From: Bryobacteraceae bacterium
Lineage (GTDB): Bacteria; Acidobacteriota; Terriglobia; Bryobacterales; Bryobacteraceae
Direction of reading: 5' to 3'
NCBI GenBank assembly: GCA_014860455.1
Contig: JACZJQ010000142.1
Coordinates: forward strand, 1 to 33,735
DNA length: 33,735 nucleotides
In this document: piece by piece, positions 25,510 to 32,522 of the stretch
Layout of the letters: every line of letters starts with the position of its first letter
How positions within the stretch are numbered: the stretch's first letter is position 1
Notes under the pieces: model-generated
Database searches by the model: none
Told to the model about the DNA's origin: nothing
Seen by the model: only the letters and a program-made list of their open reading frames with translations
Translations under genes and position numbers: made by a program

Positions 25510-26283
25510 ATGACCAGATACATCCGATTCACACGCGACACCGCGCTGCCGGTTTCGGCGCCCGATTCTCACCCGGCCGTGGAGCGCGGCATTCTGCTTG
25601 ACGGCGATGTAATCCGCACAGCCGAGGGCGGGGAACTGGCGCTGGCGAAGGTGCGCCTGCTGCCGTGCGTTTCGCCGTCGAAGATCGTCTGCGTCGGCCG
25701 CAACTACGCCGACCACGCCAAGGAACTCGGCAACGCCGTGCCCGACGAGCCGATCATCTTCCTCAAGCCGCCATCGTCGCTGAATGCGCACGGCGCGCCG
25801 GTCGTTTATCCGCAAATCTCGAAGTTGCTGTCGTTCGAAGGCGAACTCGGATTGGTGATCGGCCGGCGCAGCCGGAACCTGTCGCGGGACGAAGCCTGGC
25901 GGGCCGTGGCGGGTTTTACTGTCGTCAACGACGTCACCGCCCGCGACCTGCAGAAGAAAGACGGCCAGTGGACGCGCGGCAAGGGCTTCGACACGTTCTG
26001 CCCCGTGGGGCCGTGGTGGGTGCCGAAGGAAGAGGTTGAGTTCAGCGGCATCCGTGTCCGGACGACGGTGAACGGGGAGTTGAAGCAGGACGGACCGGTC
26101 GCCGACATGCTGTTTCCCGTCGATGCTATTCTCGAATACGTTACCCAGTTCATGACGCTAGAACCGGGCGACCTGATCGCCACCGGCACGCCGCCGGGGG
26201 TCGGGCCGCTGGTCGCCGGCGACTCGGTTTCGGTCGAGGTGACGGGGGTCGGAACGCTGGTCAACCCGGTCATCGGGGGCTGA
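25510..26283 (+). CDS. fumarylacetoacetate hydrolase (FAH) family protein
   Basis: 257 residues from the ATG at 25510, with GAGGAAA about 10 bases upstream. The FAH fold is clear: KIVCVGRNYADHAKELGN near 58, PIIFLKPPSSL, the metal-binding FEGELGLVIG with E110 and E112, and VVNDVTARDLQKKDGQWTRG with D141, followed by KGFDTFCPVGPWWV, DMLFPVDAILEYVTQFMTL and GDLIATGTPPGVG. Members with this short layout hydrolyse C-C bonds in fumarylpyruvate, acylpyruvates or homoprotocatechuate derivatives, or decarboxylate oxaloacetate, using Mg2+ or Mn2+ in the cytoplasm. The exact substrate cannot be told. It could lead a transcript with the two small genes that follow. Confidence 0.92.
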   Translation: MTRYIRFTRDTALPVSAPDSHPAVERGILLDGDVIRTAEGGELALAKVRLLPCVSPSKIVCVGRNYADHAKELGNAVPDEPIIFLKPPSSLNAHGAPVVYPQISKLLSFEGELGLVIGRRSRNLSRDEAWRAVAGFTVVNDVTARDLQKKDGQWTRGKGFDTFCPVGPWWVPKEEVEFSGIRVRTTVNGELKQDGPVADMLFPVDAILEYVTQFMTLEPGDLIATGTPPGVGPLVAGDSVSVEVTGVGTLVNPVIGG

Positions 26284-26293
26284 AGTTCAGGGC

Positions 26294-26758
26294 ATGGCCC
26301 GTGCGCCGGGACGCTACGCTCGAATCAATACAACCGTGCAGCACGCCTGGAATCCCAACCTCGCCGCCTTGCTCGCCGCCGCCGGCATCCTGCTGGCCGC
26401 GGCGCTCTGGATCATCTTCCGGCGCCGCTTGTCGCCCGAGGAAAAGGAACGGCGCCGCAGGTTGACGGTGAACGCCTACCGCAGGGCGATCGAGGGCGTG
26501 GTGGATGACGCGGACGGCGATTTCATCCATTTCCAATACCATCTGCGGGGCGTCACCTATTCGGCTTCGCAGGATGTATCGGCGCTCGCCGTTCTGCTGC
26601 CGGAAAACCGTGGCATGCTGCTGGGAACGGCCAGTATCCGTTTTGATCCACGCAATCCGGCGAATTCAATCGTCGTATGCGAGGAGTGGTCGGGGCTGCG
26701 CAACGGGACCGGCGGCGCGGCCATTGCAGTGGCACAGACAGGAATCAAGGAGGGATGA
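26294..26758 (+). CDS. single-span membrane protein of unknown function
   Basis: 154 residues from the ATG at 26294; a GTG at 26336 (giving an N-terminus VQHAWNPN) is a plausible later start, as the first 14 residues are poorly hydrophobic. One membrane helix (about 23-41, LAALLAAAGILLAAALWIIF) is followed by a basic patch (RRRLSPEEKERRRRL) and a soluble domain with GDFIHFQYHLRGVTYSASQD and ASIRFDPRNPANSIVVCEEW. The basic patch after the helix suggests the C-terminal domain stays in the cytoplasm. The pattern of a strand-rich domain converting a property of a coat or membrane protein resembles DUF3592-type proteins, but I cannot confirm a family. The stop overlaps the first ATG of the next gene. 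Confidence 0.65.
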   Translation: MARAPGRYARINTTVQHAWNPNLAALLAAAGILLAAALWIIFRRRLSPEEKERRRRLTVNAYRRAIEGVVDDADGDFIHFQYHLRGVTYSASQDVSALAVLLPENRGMLLGTASIRFDPRNPANSIVVCEEWSGLRNGTGGAAIAVAQTGIKEG

Positions 26759-26760
26759 TG

Positions 26761-27192
26761 ATGCACTGGAGACTGAATTTGAAATCGGCCGCCGCGGCGG
26801 CCGTACTGGTGGCGCTGGGAGCCGCCGCCGGCATCGCCGCTCAGCGTTACGGAAAGCCGAAGACCGTCGTTCATGTGGTGACCCTGGCCTATGTCGAAGG
26901 CACGACCGACGAGCAGAAGAAGGCGGTTCTGGACGGCGTCGAGAAGATGGCTTCCGAGATCCCGGGCATCCGCAACGTGTGGCTGAAACCGGCCAAGGTG
27001 CAGGGCTATCAGTACGAAAAGCTGGCCACCGGCAAGGACAAGTACCATCGCATGACCGACGCCTTCGTGATGGAGTTCGAATCCGCCGCCGCCATGGAGA
27101 CCTACGCCAACCACCCGGCGCATAAGGCCTGGGAGAAGCTTTACGTGCCGCTGCGTGCGCGCTCGGCGACGTCCGATATCACCAACGAGTAG
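26761..27192 (+). CDS. Dabb (stress-responsive alpha/beta barrel) domain protein, membrane-anchored or exported
   Basis: 143 residues. Three ATGs stand in a row (26755, 26758, 26761); the last is best spaced (7 bases) from GGAGG at 26749-26753. A hydrophobic segment at about 10-28 (AAAAAVLVALGAAAGIAA) is a signal or anchor. Next comes a ferredoxin-like Dabb domain: VVHVVTLAYVEGTTDEQKKA, IPGIRNVWLKP, DAFVMEFESAAAMETYANHP and HKAWEKLYVPL. Members form dimeric barrels; some are enzymes (polyketide cyclases), others are stress-induced with unknown function. Its overlap with the upstream membrane protein indicates co-translation. Confidence 0.8.
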   Translation: MHWRLNLKSAAAAAVLVALGAAAGIAAQRYGKPKTVVHVVTLAYVEGTTDEQKKAVLDGVEKMASEIPGIRNVWLKPAKVQGYQYEKLATGKDKYHRMTDAFVMEFESAAAMETYANHPAHKAWEKLYVPLRARSATSDITNE

Positions 27193-27249
27193 GGCCGGAG
27201 GCACTTCAGCGGGGGGCCTCGATCCGAGCCGCGCTATTCTGTAAGGAAT

Positions 27250-29994
27250 ATGCGCAGTGCTGTTGTCGCCCTCGTTCTGCTGGCGTTGCCGGCGTTCTCT
27301 CAGAAATTTGAATTCTGGCCCGGGGCTCAATACGATCCGGCCATCCCTAGCCCGGAAAAGGTCCTCGGTTACCCGACGGGGCAGAAGCACGCCACCCAAG
27401 CCGACATCTTGCGCTACTTTGAAGCGCTGGCCGCCGCCGCGCCGTCTCGCATCAAGGTGGTCGAGTATGCAAGCTCGTGGGAAGGCCGAATGCTGATCTA
27501 CGCCGTCATCGGTTCTGAATCCAACATTGCCCGCATCGGCCAGATCAAGGCAGGCGTCAAGCAGTTGACCGAACCGGGCAAGACCAACGAAGCCGCCGCC
27601 GCCAAACTGGTCTCTTCGCTGCCGGCCGTTATCGGCATCTCTGGCGCAGTTCACGGCAACGAGATATCCTCGCCCGAAGCGGCCATGCTCACCGCTTACC
27701 ACCTGCTGGCGGCCCGCAACGACGCACTGACCACGGCAGTCAGGCAAAACGTCGTGCTGCTGCTCGACCCGCTGCAGAATCCCGACGGCCGTGACCGTTT
27801 CGTCCACAACTACCGCACTGCGGCCGGTCTGGAACCCGATCCCAACGCCGCCTCCGCCGAGCGCGCCGAGCCCTGGCCCGGCGGCCGCTCGAACCACTAT
27901 CTGTTCGACATGAACCGTGACTGGTTCGCTCTCACGCAACCCGAGACCCGCGGCCGCATCGCTTACCTGAAGGAGTGGATGCCGCTCGTCTTCGTCGACC
28001 TGCATGAGATGGGGACCGACTCGACCTACTTCTTCGCGCCCGGCGCCGAGCCCTACAACCCGCACCTGACCAAGGAACAGAAGGACCTCGGCCCCCTGTT
28101 CGGCAAGAACAACGCCAAGTGGTTTGACCAGTTCGGCTATGTCTACTTCACGCGCGAGGTGTTCGACGAGTTCTATCCCGGCTACGGCGCTTCGTGGCCC
28201 TGGTATTACGGCGGCATGGGCATGACGTATGAGAACGCCTCGGTGCGCGGCCTCATCGCCCGCAAGTCCGACGAGACCCTCTACACGTTCGAGGAGAGCG
28301 TGAAGAAGCAGTTCATCGCCTCGGTCGCCACCTGCGAAACGGCGGCGTCGAACCGGGAAATACTGTTGAAGAACTTCTGGTCGTATTCGAAGTCGGCGAT
28401 CGAGGAGGGCCGCAAGGAGGCGGTGAAGGAGTACATCCTGCCCCGCCGCGGCGACACCTCGGCAGTCGACAAACTGGCCTACCTGTTGGCCGAACAGGGC
28501 ATCGAGGTCCGCCGCGCGCCGGCCGCGTTTTCGAACGGCGGAAAGCAGTATCCGGCGGGCAGTTACCTGATCTCCTCCGCCCAGCATCGCAAGAGGATGG
28601 TCCGAACGCTGCTGGATCCGGTCAGCGAGATGGACCCCGCTTTCCTCAAGGAGCAGGAACGGAGGCGGAAGAAGAACCTGCGCGACGAGATCTACGACGT
28701 CACCGCATGGTCTCTGCCGATGCTCTACAACGTCGAATGTGTCCACGCGTCGGAAGCGACCGCCGGCAACTTCGAAACCATCACCGGGACCTATCAGCCC
28801 AAAGGCGCCGCCCCGGCTCGCGCCACGGTAGCCTACCTGGTGCCCTGGGGATTCCAGGCTTCGGGCCGTTTCCTGGCCGCCGCCCTACGAGCCGACCTGC
28901 GGGTGACCTCCGCCGGCAAGCCTTTTGCGCAAAACGGGCGCAAGTACCCGGCCGGCACGCTGGTGGTCGGCGTCAAACAGAATGACTCCTCGGTTCACGA
29001 CAAAGTCGCCCGCATCGCAGTGGCCAGCGGCGCCGAGGTGATTCCGGCCAATTCGAGCTGGGTGGACGAGGGCATCGACTTCGGTTCCAACAACGCCCAG
29101 TTCCTGCGCAAGCCAGGGATCGCCATGCTCTGGGATACGCCGGCCTCTTCGCTCGCCGCCGGGGCTACGAGATACGTCATCGAGCGTATGTACGGCTACC
29201 CGGTCACCGCCATACGGCCGCAGGCTCTCGCCATGGCCGACCTGTCGAAGTTCCAGGTCCTGATCCTGCCCGACAGCATGGGCAACTACGGTTCCGCGCT
29301 TGGCGCCTCCACTGAACGGATCAAAACCTGGGTGCGTTCAGGCGGAACGCTGATTGGCATCGGAGGCGCACTTTCGTACCTCTCCAGCGGCCAGGTGGGT
29401 CTTCTCGGCCTACAGCAGGAAGCCCTTGCCGCCGCAACTGCAGCCCCCGCCGGACGGCCAGCGGATTCAGCCAAGCCCGCCGATGCCGCCAAGCCTGGCG
29501 CAGGCGCGCCTGGGCCACCGTCCGCCGCCGCAGCCGCGGGTCCGGTGCCAGGGAAGATCCTCACCAGCGAGGATGACTTCCGCAAGGCCATCCAGGGCGA
29601 CCGCGAAATGCCCGATGCCGTCGCCGGAGTGCTGCTTCGCGCCAAACCCGATCATGAGCACTGGATCGGCCATGGCCTGCCGGAGACCATTCATGTCCTG
29701 TACAACGGCCGGACGATCTACGCGCCGTTGAAGAAGGACAAGGGCGTCAACCCGGTCATCTTCGCCGGTCCGGACCAGATTCTCGCCGCCGGCGTGCTCT
29801 GGGAAGAGAACCGGAAGCAACTCGCCTACAAACCATTTATCGTCGTCCAGGGCGAAGGCAGAGGCACGGTGATCGGTTTCACGGCCGATCCCAACTTCCG
29901 CGCCTACATGGACGGGCTGAACATCGCCTTCCTCAACGCCGTGTTCCGCAGCCCGCTGGGCGGCGGCGGGCGGGGGCAGATGGCGGAGGAGTAA
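27250..29994 (+). CDS. large secreted M14-family zinc carboxypeptidase with C-terminal GATase-like domain
   Basis: 914 residues from the ATG at 27250. The signal peptide is MRSAVVALVLLALPAFSQ. The peptidase domain covers about 40-345: zinc ligands H135 and E138 in VHGNEISSPEAAM and H252 in VFVDLHEMGTDSTYF, the substrate-binding FDMNRDWFALTQPET, and a catalytic glutamate E328 in GMTYENASVRG. The second half has a region resembling a class I glutamine amidotransferase fold (RYVIERMYGYPVTAIRPQAL to VRSGGTLIGIGGALSYLSS), broken by an Ala/Pro/Lys-rich linker of about 45 residues near 720-765. This architecture is typical of large Acidobacteria/Bacteroidota M14 proteins. It probably trims peptides outside the cell. 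It ends at a bidirectional terminator. Confidence 0.9.
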   Translation: MRSAVVALVLLALPAFSQKFEFWPGAQYDPAIPSPEKVLGYPTGQKHATQADILRYFEALAAAAPSRIKVVEYASSWEGRMLIYAVIGSESNIARIGQIKAGVKQLTEPGKTNEAAAAKLVSSLPAVIGISGAVHGNEISSPEAAMLTAYHLLAARNDALTTAVRQNVVLLLDPLQNPDGRDRFVHNYRTAAGLEPDPNAASAERAEPWPGGRSNHYLFDMNRDWFALTQPETRGRIAYLKEWMPLVFVDLHEMGTDSTYFFAPGAEPYNPHLTKEQKDLGPLFGKNNAKWFDQFGYVYFTREVFDEFYPGYGASWPWYYGGMGMTYENASVRGLIARKSDETLYTFEESVKKQFIASVATCETAASNREILLKNFWSYSKSAIEEGRKEAVKEYILPRRGDTSAVDKLAYLLAEQGIEVRRAPAAFSNGGKQYPAGSYLISSAQHRKRMVRTLLDPVSEMDPAFLKEQERRRKKNLRDEIYDVTAWSLPMLYNVECVHASEATAGNFETITGTYQPKGAAPARATVAYLVPWGFQASGRFLAAALRADLRVTSAGKPFAQNGRKYPAGTLVVGVKQNDSSVHDKVARIAVASGAEVIPANSSWVDEGIDFGSNNAQFLRKPGIAMLWDTPASSLAAGATRYVIERMYGYPVTAIRPQALAMADLSKFQVLILPDSMGNYGSALGASTERIKTWVRSGGTLIGIGGALSYLSSGQVGLLGLQQEALAAATAAPAGRPADSAKPADAAKPGAGAPGPPSAAAAAGPVPGKILTSEDDFRKAIQGDREMPDAVAGVLLRAKPDHEHWIGHGLPETIHVLYNGRTIYAPLKKDKGVNPVIFAGPDQILAAGVLWEENRKQLAYKPFIVVQGEGRGTVIGFTADPNFRAYMDGLNIAFLNAVFRSPLGGGGRGQMAEE

Positions 29995-30041
29995 TCCGGC
30001 TGGCTGGTTCCTGCGACCAAACGAACTCCGCGTAAAACGCC

Positions 30042-30077
30042 ACTCGCCGCCTCTTTCGGGGCGGCGAGTTCGTTTTG
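30042..30077. terminator. bidirectional Rho-independent terminator
   Basis: A perfect 10-bp GC-rich stem (30042-30051 with 30060-30069) closes an 8-base loop. On the + strand TCGTTTT follows; on the - strand GGCGTTTT follows, so it can serve both the M14 gene and the convergent TlpA-like gene. An alternative 10-bp pairing (30019-30028 with 30066-30075) shares four bases of the right arm. Confidence 0.85.
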
Positions 30078-30107
30078 TAAGAGCTGATTCTACTGAAAAT
30101 AAATGAC

Positions 30108-30575
30108 TTAGAGCAGTTTCAGGACGTCGGCTTCAAGCTGTTTCAGGTCCACCTCGCCGAAGTAGGACTTCAACTTCCGGCCTTGCCTGTCATAGAGGAA
30201 CGTCGCAGGCAGGGCGCCAGACCATTTCGGGTCCAGCGAGTTGATGAACTTGTCGTCGTCCTTGGCGCGCTTGATGTAGACAGGCGCCGGGACGCGCGTC
30301 TTGTCCAGGAAGGCGGCGGCGTCTTTTTCCTGCTCGATCTCGTCGGCCGAGACCGTAATCAACTGAAATCCTTTGGCCGAGAGCCTCTGGTGCATCGACA
30401 CCAAGGCCGGCATCTCCTTGCGGCAGGGGACGCAGTAGGTGGCCCAGAAGTTGACCAGGACGACCTTGCCCTTCGACGCCGCGACCATTTTCGGATAGGT
30501 GGCCTCGCTTACCGGTTTCAGGTCGGCGGCGAACATCGTGCCCGCCGCCAGGATCAGAACTGCGAGAGTTTTCAC
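30108..30575 (-). CDS. TlpA/ResA-like thiol-disulfide oxidoreductase
   Basis: 155 residues from a GTG at 30573-30575 that overlaps the redoxin stop (GTGA). A signal peptide (MKTLAVLILAAGTMFA) precedes a thioredoxin fold: VVLVNFWATYCVPCRKEMPA with the redox pair C48/C51, LITVSADE, ALPATFLYDRQGRKL with the cis-proline, and a closing helix. The TlpA/ResA/DsbE group reduces disulfides in the periplasm, for example in cytochrome c maturation or in rescuing oxidised thiols. No cytochrome genes are near. It is the last gene of a five-gene leftward operon, next to a second thioredoxin-fold protein. Confidence 0.9.
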   Translation of the reverse strand: MKTLAVLILAAGTMFAADLKPVSEATYPKMVAASKGKVVLVNFWATYCVPCRKEMPALVSMHQRLSAKGFQLITVSADEIEQEKDAAAFLDKTRVPAPVYIKRAKDDDKFINSLDPKWSGALPATFLYDRQGRKLKSYFGEVDLKQLEADVLKLL

Positions 30576-31126
30576 GACTGTTTCTTGGCCCTCTTGATGG
30601 TACAGCCAAAGGCCTTCGACTCGGCCACCGGAACGGCCTTGCCAGCCAGGATCGCGTCCAGCGCGTCCTTCAGCGGGCGCTTGGTGATGCGCGCGGCGGC
30701 GCGCGAATCGTCGATCGAGCCGTGGTAGGCGATCTTGCCAGCCTTGTCGAAGACCAGCACTTCTGGCGTCACCTGGGCATTGAACCGGTCGGCGACCTTG
30801 TTGTCGAGGTCCTTATGCACGGCGAAAGTGAAGCCGTTGTCCTGGGCGTGTTTCACGACTTCGGCAGCCGGCTCGGTCGAGTTCGAATTCACGAAGACGA
30901 AATCGATACCCTTCGCCATATACTCGCTGTACAGCTCCTTCATGCGGGCGTTGTAGTCGTTCGAAACCGGGCACTGCGTGGCGACGAAGAAGACGGCCGT
31001 GGTCTTGCCTTCCAGTTTCACGGATACGGGCTTGCCGTCGGTCCCGGTGAGGGCCAGCGGTTCGGCGGCCGAGAGGATGGCCGCACAGGCTGCTAGGGCG
31101 AGTACTGCATGCCGGATGGATTTCAT
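30572..31126 (-). CDS. exported redoxin (AhpC/TSA-like thioredoxin-fold) protein
   Basis: 184 residues. The ATG at 31124-31126 overlaps the upstream stop (ATGA) and also has AAGGAG 8 bases before it. A signal peptide (RHAVLALAACAAILSA) leads into a thioredoxin fold with TAVFFVATQCPVSNDYNARM; C52 is in the peroxiredoxin-like position but the motif is CPVS, with one cysteine only. Further on are VFVNSNSTE and VTPEVLVFDKAGKIAYHGSI, and near the end FGCTIKR with C175, which recurs in such redoxin proteins and could be the resolving cysteine. A periplasmic peroxidase or thiol exchange role is likely. It is a likely redox partner of the TlpA-like protein encoded next. Confidence 0.85.
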   Translation of the reverse strand: MKSIRHAVLALAACAAILSAAEPLALTGTDGKPVSVKLEGKTTAVFFVATQCPVSNDYNARMKELYSEYMAKGIDFVFVNSNSTEPAAEVVKHAQDNGFTFAVHKDLDNKVADRFNAQVTPEVLVFDKAGKIAYHGSIDDSRAAARITKRPLKDALDAILAGKAVPVAESKAFGCTIKRAKKQS

Positions 31127-31530
31127 TCGCTGTTCTCCTTGTCCTTTTCCTTGTCTTTGTCTGTTGTCTTTGCCGCGAGCGGCAGGTTGATGACAGCGTC
31201 CAGTCGGGAGTCGAAGACGGTGAGCATGCGCTTGTCGCTGGACAGATCGTTGAAGTCGGCGCGGACTTCATAGTCGATGTTTGAGGACAGGTTATAGAAA
31301 CGGTACTTGCCGTCGGCGGGCGTGATGAAGGAAGTGACCTGGAGAGTCTTTAGATTCTTGATCTTAACAACGGCGCCGCGGGCCGGATTGCCGTCCGGCA
31401 GGGTGACAACGCCTTCGAGGTTGCGGATGTTGGGGTCGCGGCCCTTCTGTTTCTTCTGATTGGTCCACTGGGCCGAAAGCGGCAGAACCAGGCAAACGGA
31501 CAACAAAGCGAAGAAAAGGCGTCGAGCCAT
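31123..31530 (-). CDS. secreted carboxypeptidase-like regulatory domain protein
   Basis: 135 residues from the ATG at 31528-31530, with AGAGGAG 6 bases upstream. A signal peptide (RRLFFALLSVCLVLPLSA) is followed by one beta-sandwich domain of the carboxypeptidase-regulatory type: NLEGVVTLPDGNPARGAVV, then KNLKTLQVTSFITPADGKY, RFYNLSSNIDYEVRADFND. The C-terminus is basic-acidic and likely disordered (TTDKDKEKDKENSE). Such domains act as accessory or binding modules; no catalytic residues are present. It is the third gene of the operon and overlaps the redoxin start by 4 bases. Confidence 0.75.
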   Translation of the reverse strand: MARRLFFALLSVCLVLPLSAQWTNQKKQKGRDPNIRNLEGVVTLPDGNPARGAVVKIKNLKTLQVTSFITPADGKYRFYNLSSNIDYEVRADFNDLSSDKRMLTVFDSRLDAVINLPLAAKTTDKDKEKDKENSE

Positions 31531-31556
31531 ATCGGTCTCCTCTAGTATGGGATGCG

Positions 31557-31949
31557 TCAACGGGCGTACGGTTTCAGTGTAAGGTAAACGTCGATGCGTT
31601 CGCTGGCCGAGATCTCGACTTCGCGCTGCTCGGCGGCGAAGCCTGGAGCCGAGGCCTCGATCCTGTAACGCGCCGAGCCTGCGGGGACGCGGAACGAATA
31701 CTCGCCCCGGATGTCGCTCGTGGTCTTCATCGGTTTGAGCTTCTTCGCGCCGGGTGGAAGCGCAATGGCGGTGAGCGTCAACTCGACGCGCGGGAAGGCA
31801 AAGCCGGGGTCGCGGAATACCGTTCCGGCGATGACTGCCTGCGGTTTGTCCGCCGCCGAGGCGCCCTGAAGCAGTCCCGGCGGGCTGGCGAGAGACGCGG
31901 CGACAACAAGGGCTGACAGCAGGCGGCTAGCGCCAGTCTTCCTCTTCAT
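31557..31949 (-). CDS. secreted carboxypeptidase-like regulatory domain protein
   Basis: 130 residues from the ATG at 31947-31949; upstream ATGs at 31970 and earlier would add an odd Thr/Met/Arg-rich leader that is simply the acid-coding tail of the preceding gene read in another frame. Signal peptide: LLSALVVAASLASPPGLLQG then ASA. The domain has AVIAGTVFRDPGFAFPRVEL, SDIRGEYSFRVPAGSARYRI, EASAPGFAAEQREVEI and a closing IDVYLTLKP, the usual CarboxypepD_reg pattern. Its start lies inside the 3' end of the zinc-ribbon gene (23-base overlap), so its translation should depend on it. Distinct from, but parallel to, the next gene's product. Confidence 0.7.
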   Translation of the reverse strand: MKRKTGASRLLSALVVAASLASPPGLLQGASAADKPQAVIAGTVFRDPGFAFPRVELTLTAIALPPGAKKLKPMKTTSDIRGEYSFRVPAGSARYRIEASAPGFAAEQREVEISASERIDVYLTLKPYAR

Positions 31950-32172
31950 CCGCCTCGTCTTCTTCCTCATCCAGGTCGTCCTCGTCGTCGTCATCATCGA
32001 AGTCGTCGTCATCGTCGAAGCCGTCGGCTTCGTCGGCGGGTTCGAGTTCGATAGGATCGGTTTGGGTCACGATGAACTGGGCGCCACACTCGTCGCACAT
32101 CAGCTCTTCGCCTTCATCGAGTTCGCTTTCTTCCACGTCAATCACGGCGTCGCATTCAGGACAAGTCAGCAT
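31927..32172 (-). CDS. LysW-like zinc-ribbon protein with ultra-acidic tail
   Basis: 81 residues from the ATG at 32170-32172, which has GAGGG 8 bases upstream; a GTG at 32181 is in frame. The first 45 residues form a zinc ribbon with CPEC (4-7) and CDEC (26-29), then FIVTQTDPIELEP, very like LysW/ArgW, the carrier whose C-terminal glutamate holds lysine or arginine intermediates. The remaining 36 residues are almost wholly Asp/Glu with a single Phe, Leu and few Ala. LysW ends EDWGE; this ends EEDWR, so the acceptor glutamate is absent at the usual place. No LysX/LysZ genes are near. It may be a metal-binding or scaffold protein derived from the carrier. It heads a tight operon of envelope proteins. 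Confidence 0.8.
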   Translation of the reverse strand: MLTCPECDAVIDVEESELDEGEELMCDECGAQFIVTQTDPIELEPADEADGFDDDDDFDDDDDEDDLDEEEDEADEEEDWR

Positions 32173-32396
32173 GGAGTTCACCCTCGATCATTTGAATACG
32201 GCCAGGAGGCTCAATTCTGGATTGTCGCTGAACAGGCGGCAGGATGCAATGGCGGTTTTTCACCCAAATGAAGTCAGGGGGATGGCGCGAGGCCGGCCCA
32301 CCGGCTGAGTGACGCGGGCAGAGCCGGCCAAGCGGCCCGGCAGCCGCGCGGAATCGCATAGTAGGGCGGCGGAGCCGCATGGTAGCATAGGTACTT

Positions 32397-32503
32397 GTCA
32401 GGCCTCGGGCTCCGTGCAACGGCAGGCCGCAAACCCCGCCAGGTCCGGAAGGAAGCAACGGTAGTGGTTCGAACCGTGTGCCGCGGATCACCCGGGGTCT
32501 GGC
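32397..32503 (+). ncRNA. ffs: signal recognition particle RNA (4.5S type)
   Basis: The universal apical core is present: CAGGTCCGGAAGGAAGCA at 32440-32457, with the GGAA tetraloop (32447-32450) and the asymmetric and symmetric internal loops around it. The ends pair perfectly: 32397-32409 with 32491-32503 form 13 bp including G-U pairs. The 107-nt length fits the small bacterial SRP RNA without an Alu domain. It lies just before dnaX, as in several other bacteria. A weak -10 (TAGCAT, 32383-32388) lies 9 bases before the proposed 5' end. Confidence 0.93.
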
Positions 32504-32522
32504 ATTTTGAAAGGTCCTTCAC

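Noticed and set aside
26557-28746. A 729-codon open frame on the - strand opposite the Dabb and M14 genes
   Set aside because: It is antisense to well-supported genes, has no recognisable domain, and its composition (Val/Arg/Gly/His) is what high-GC coding sequence gives on the opposite strand.
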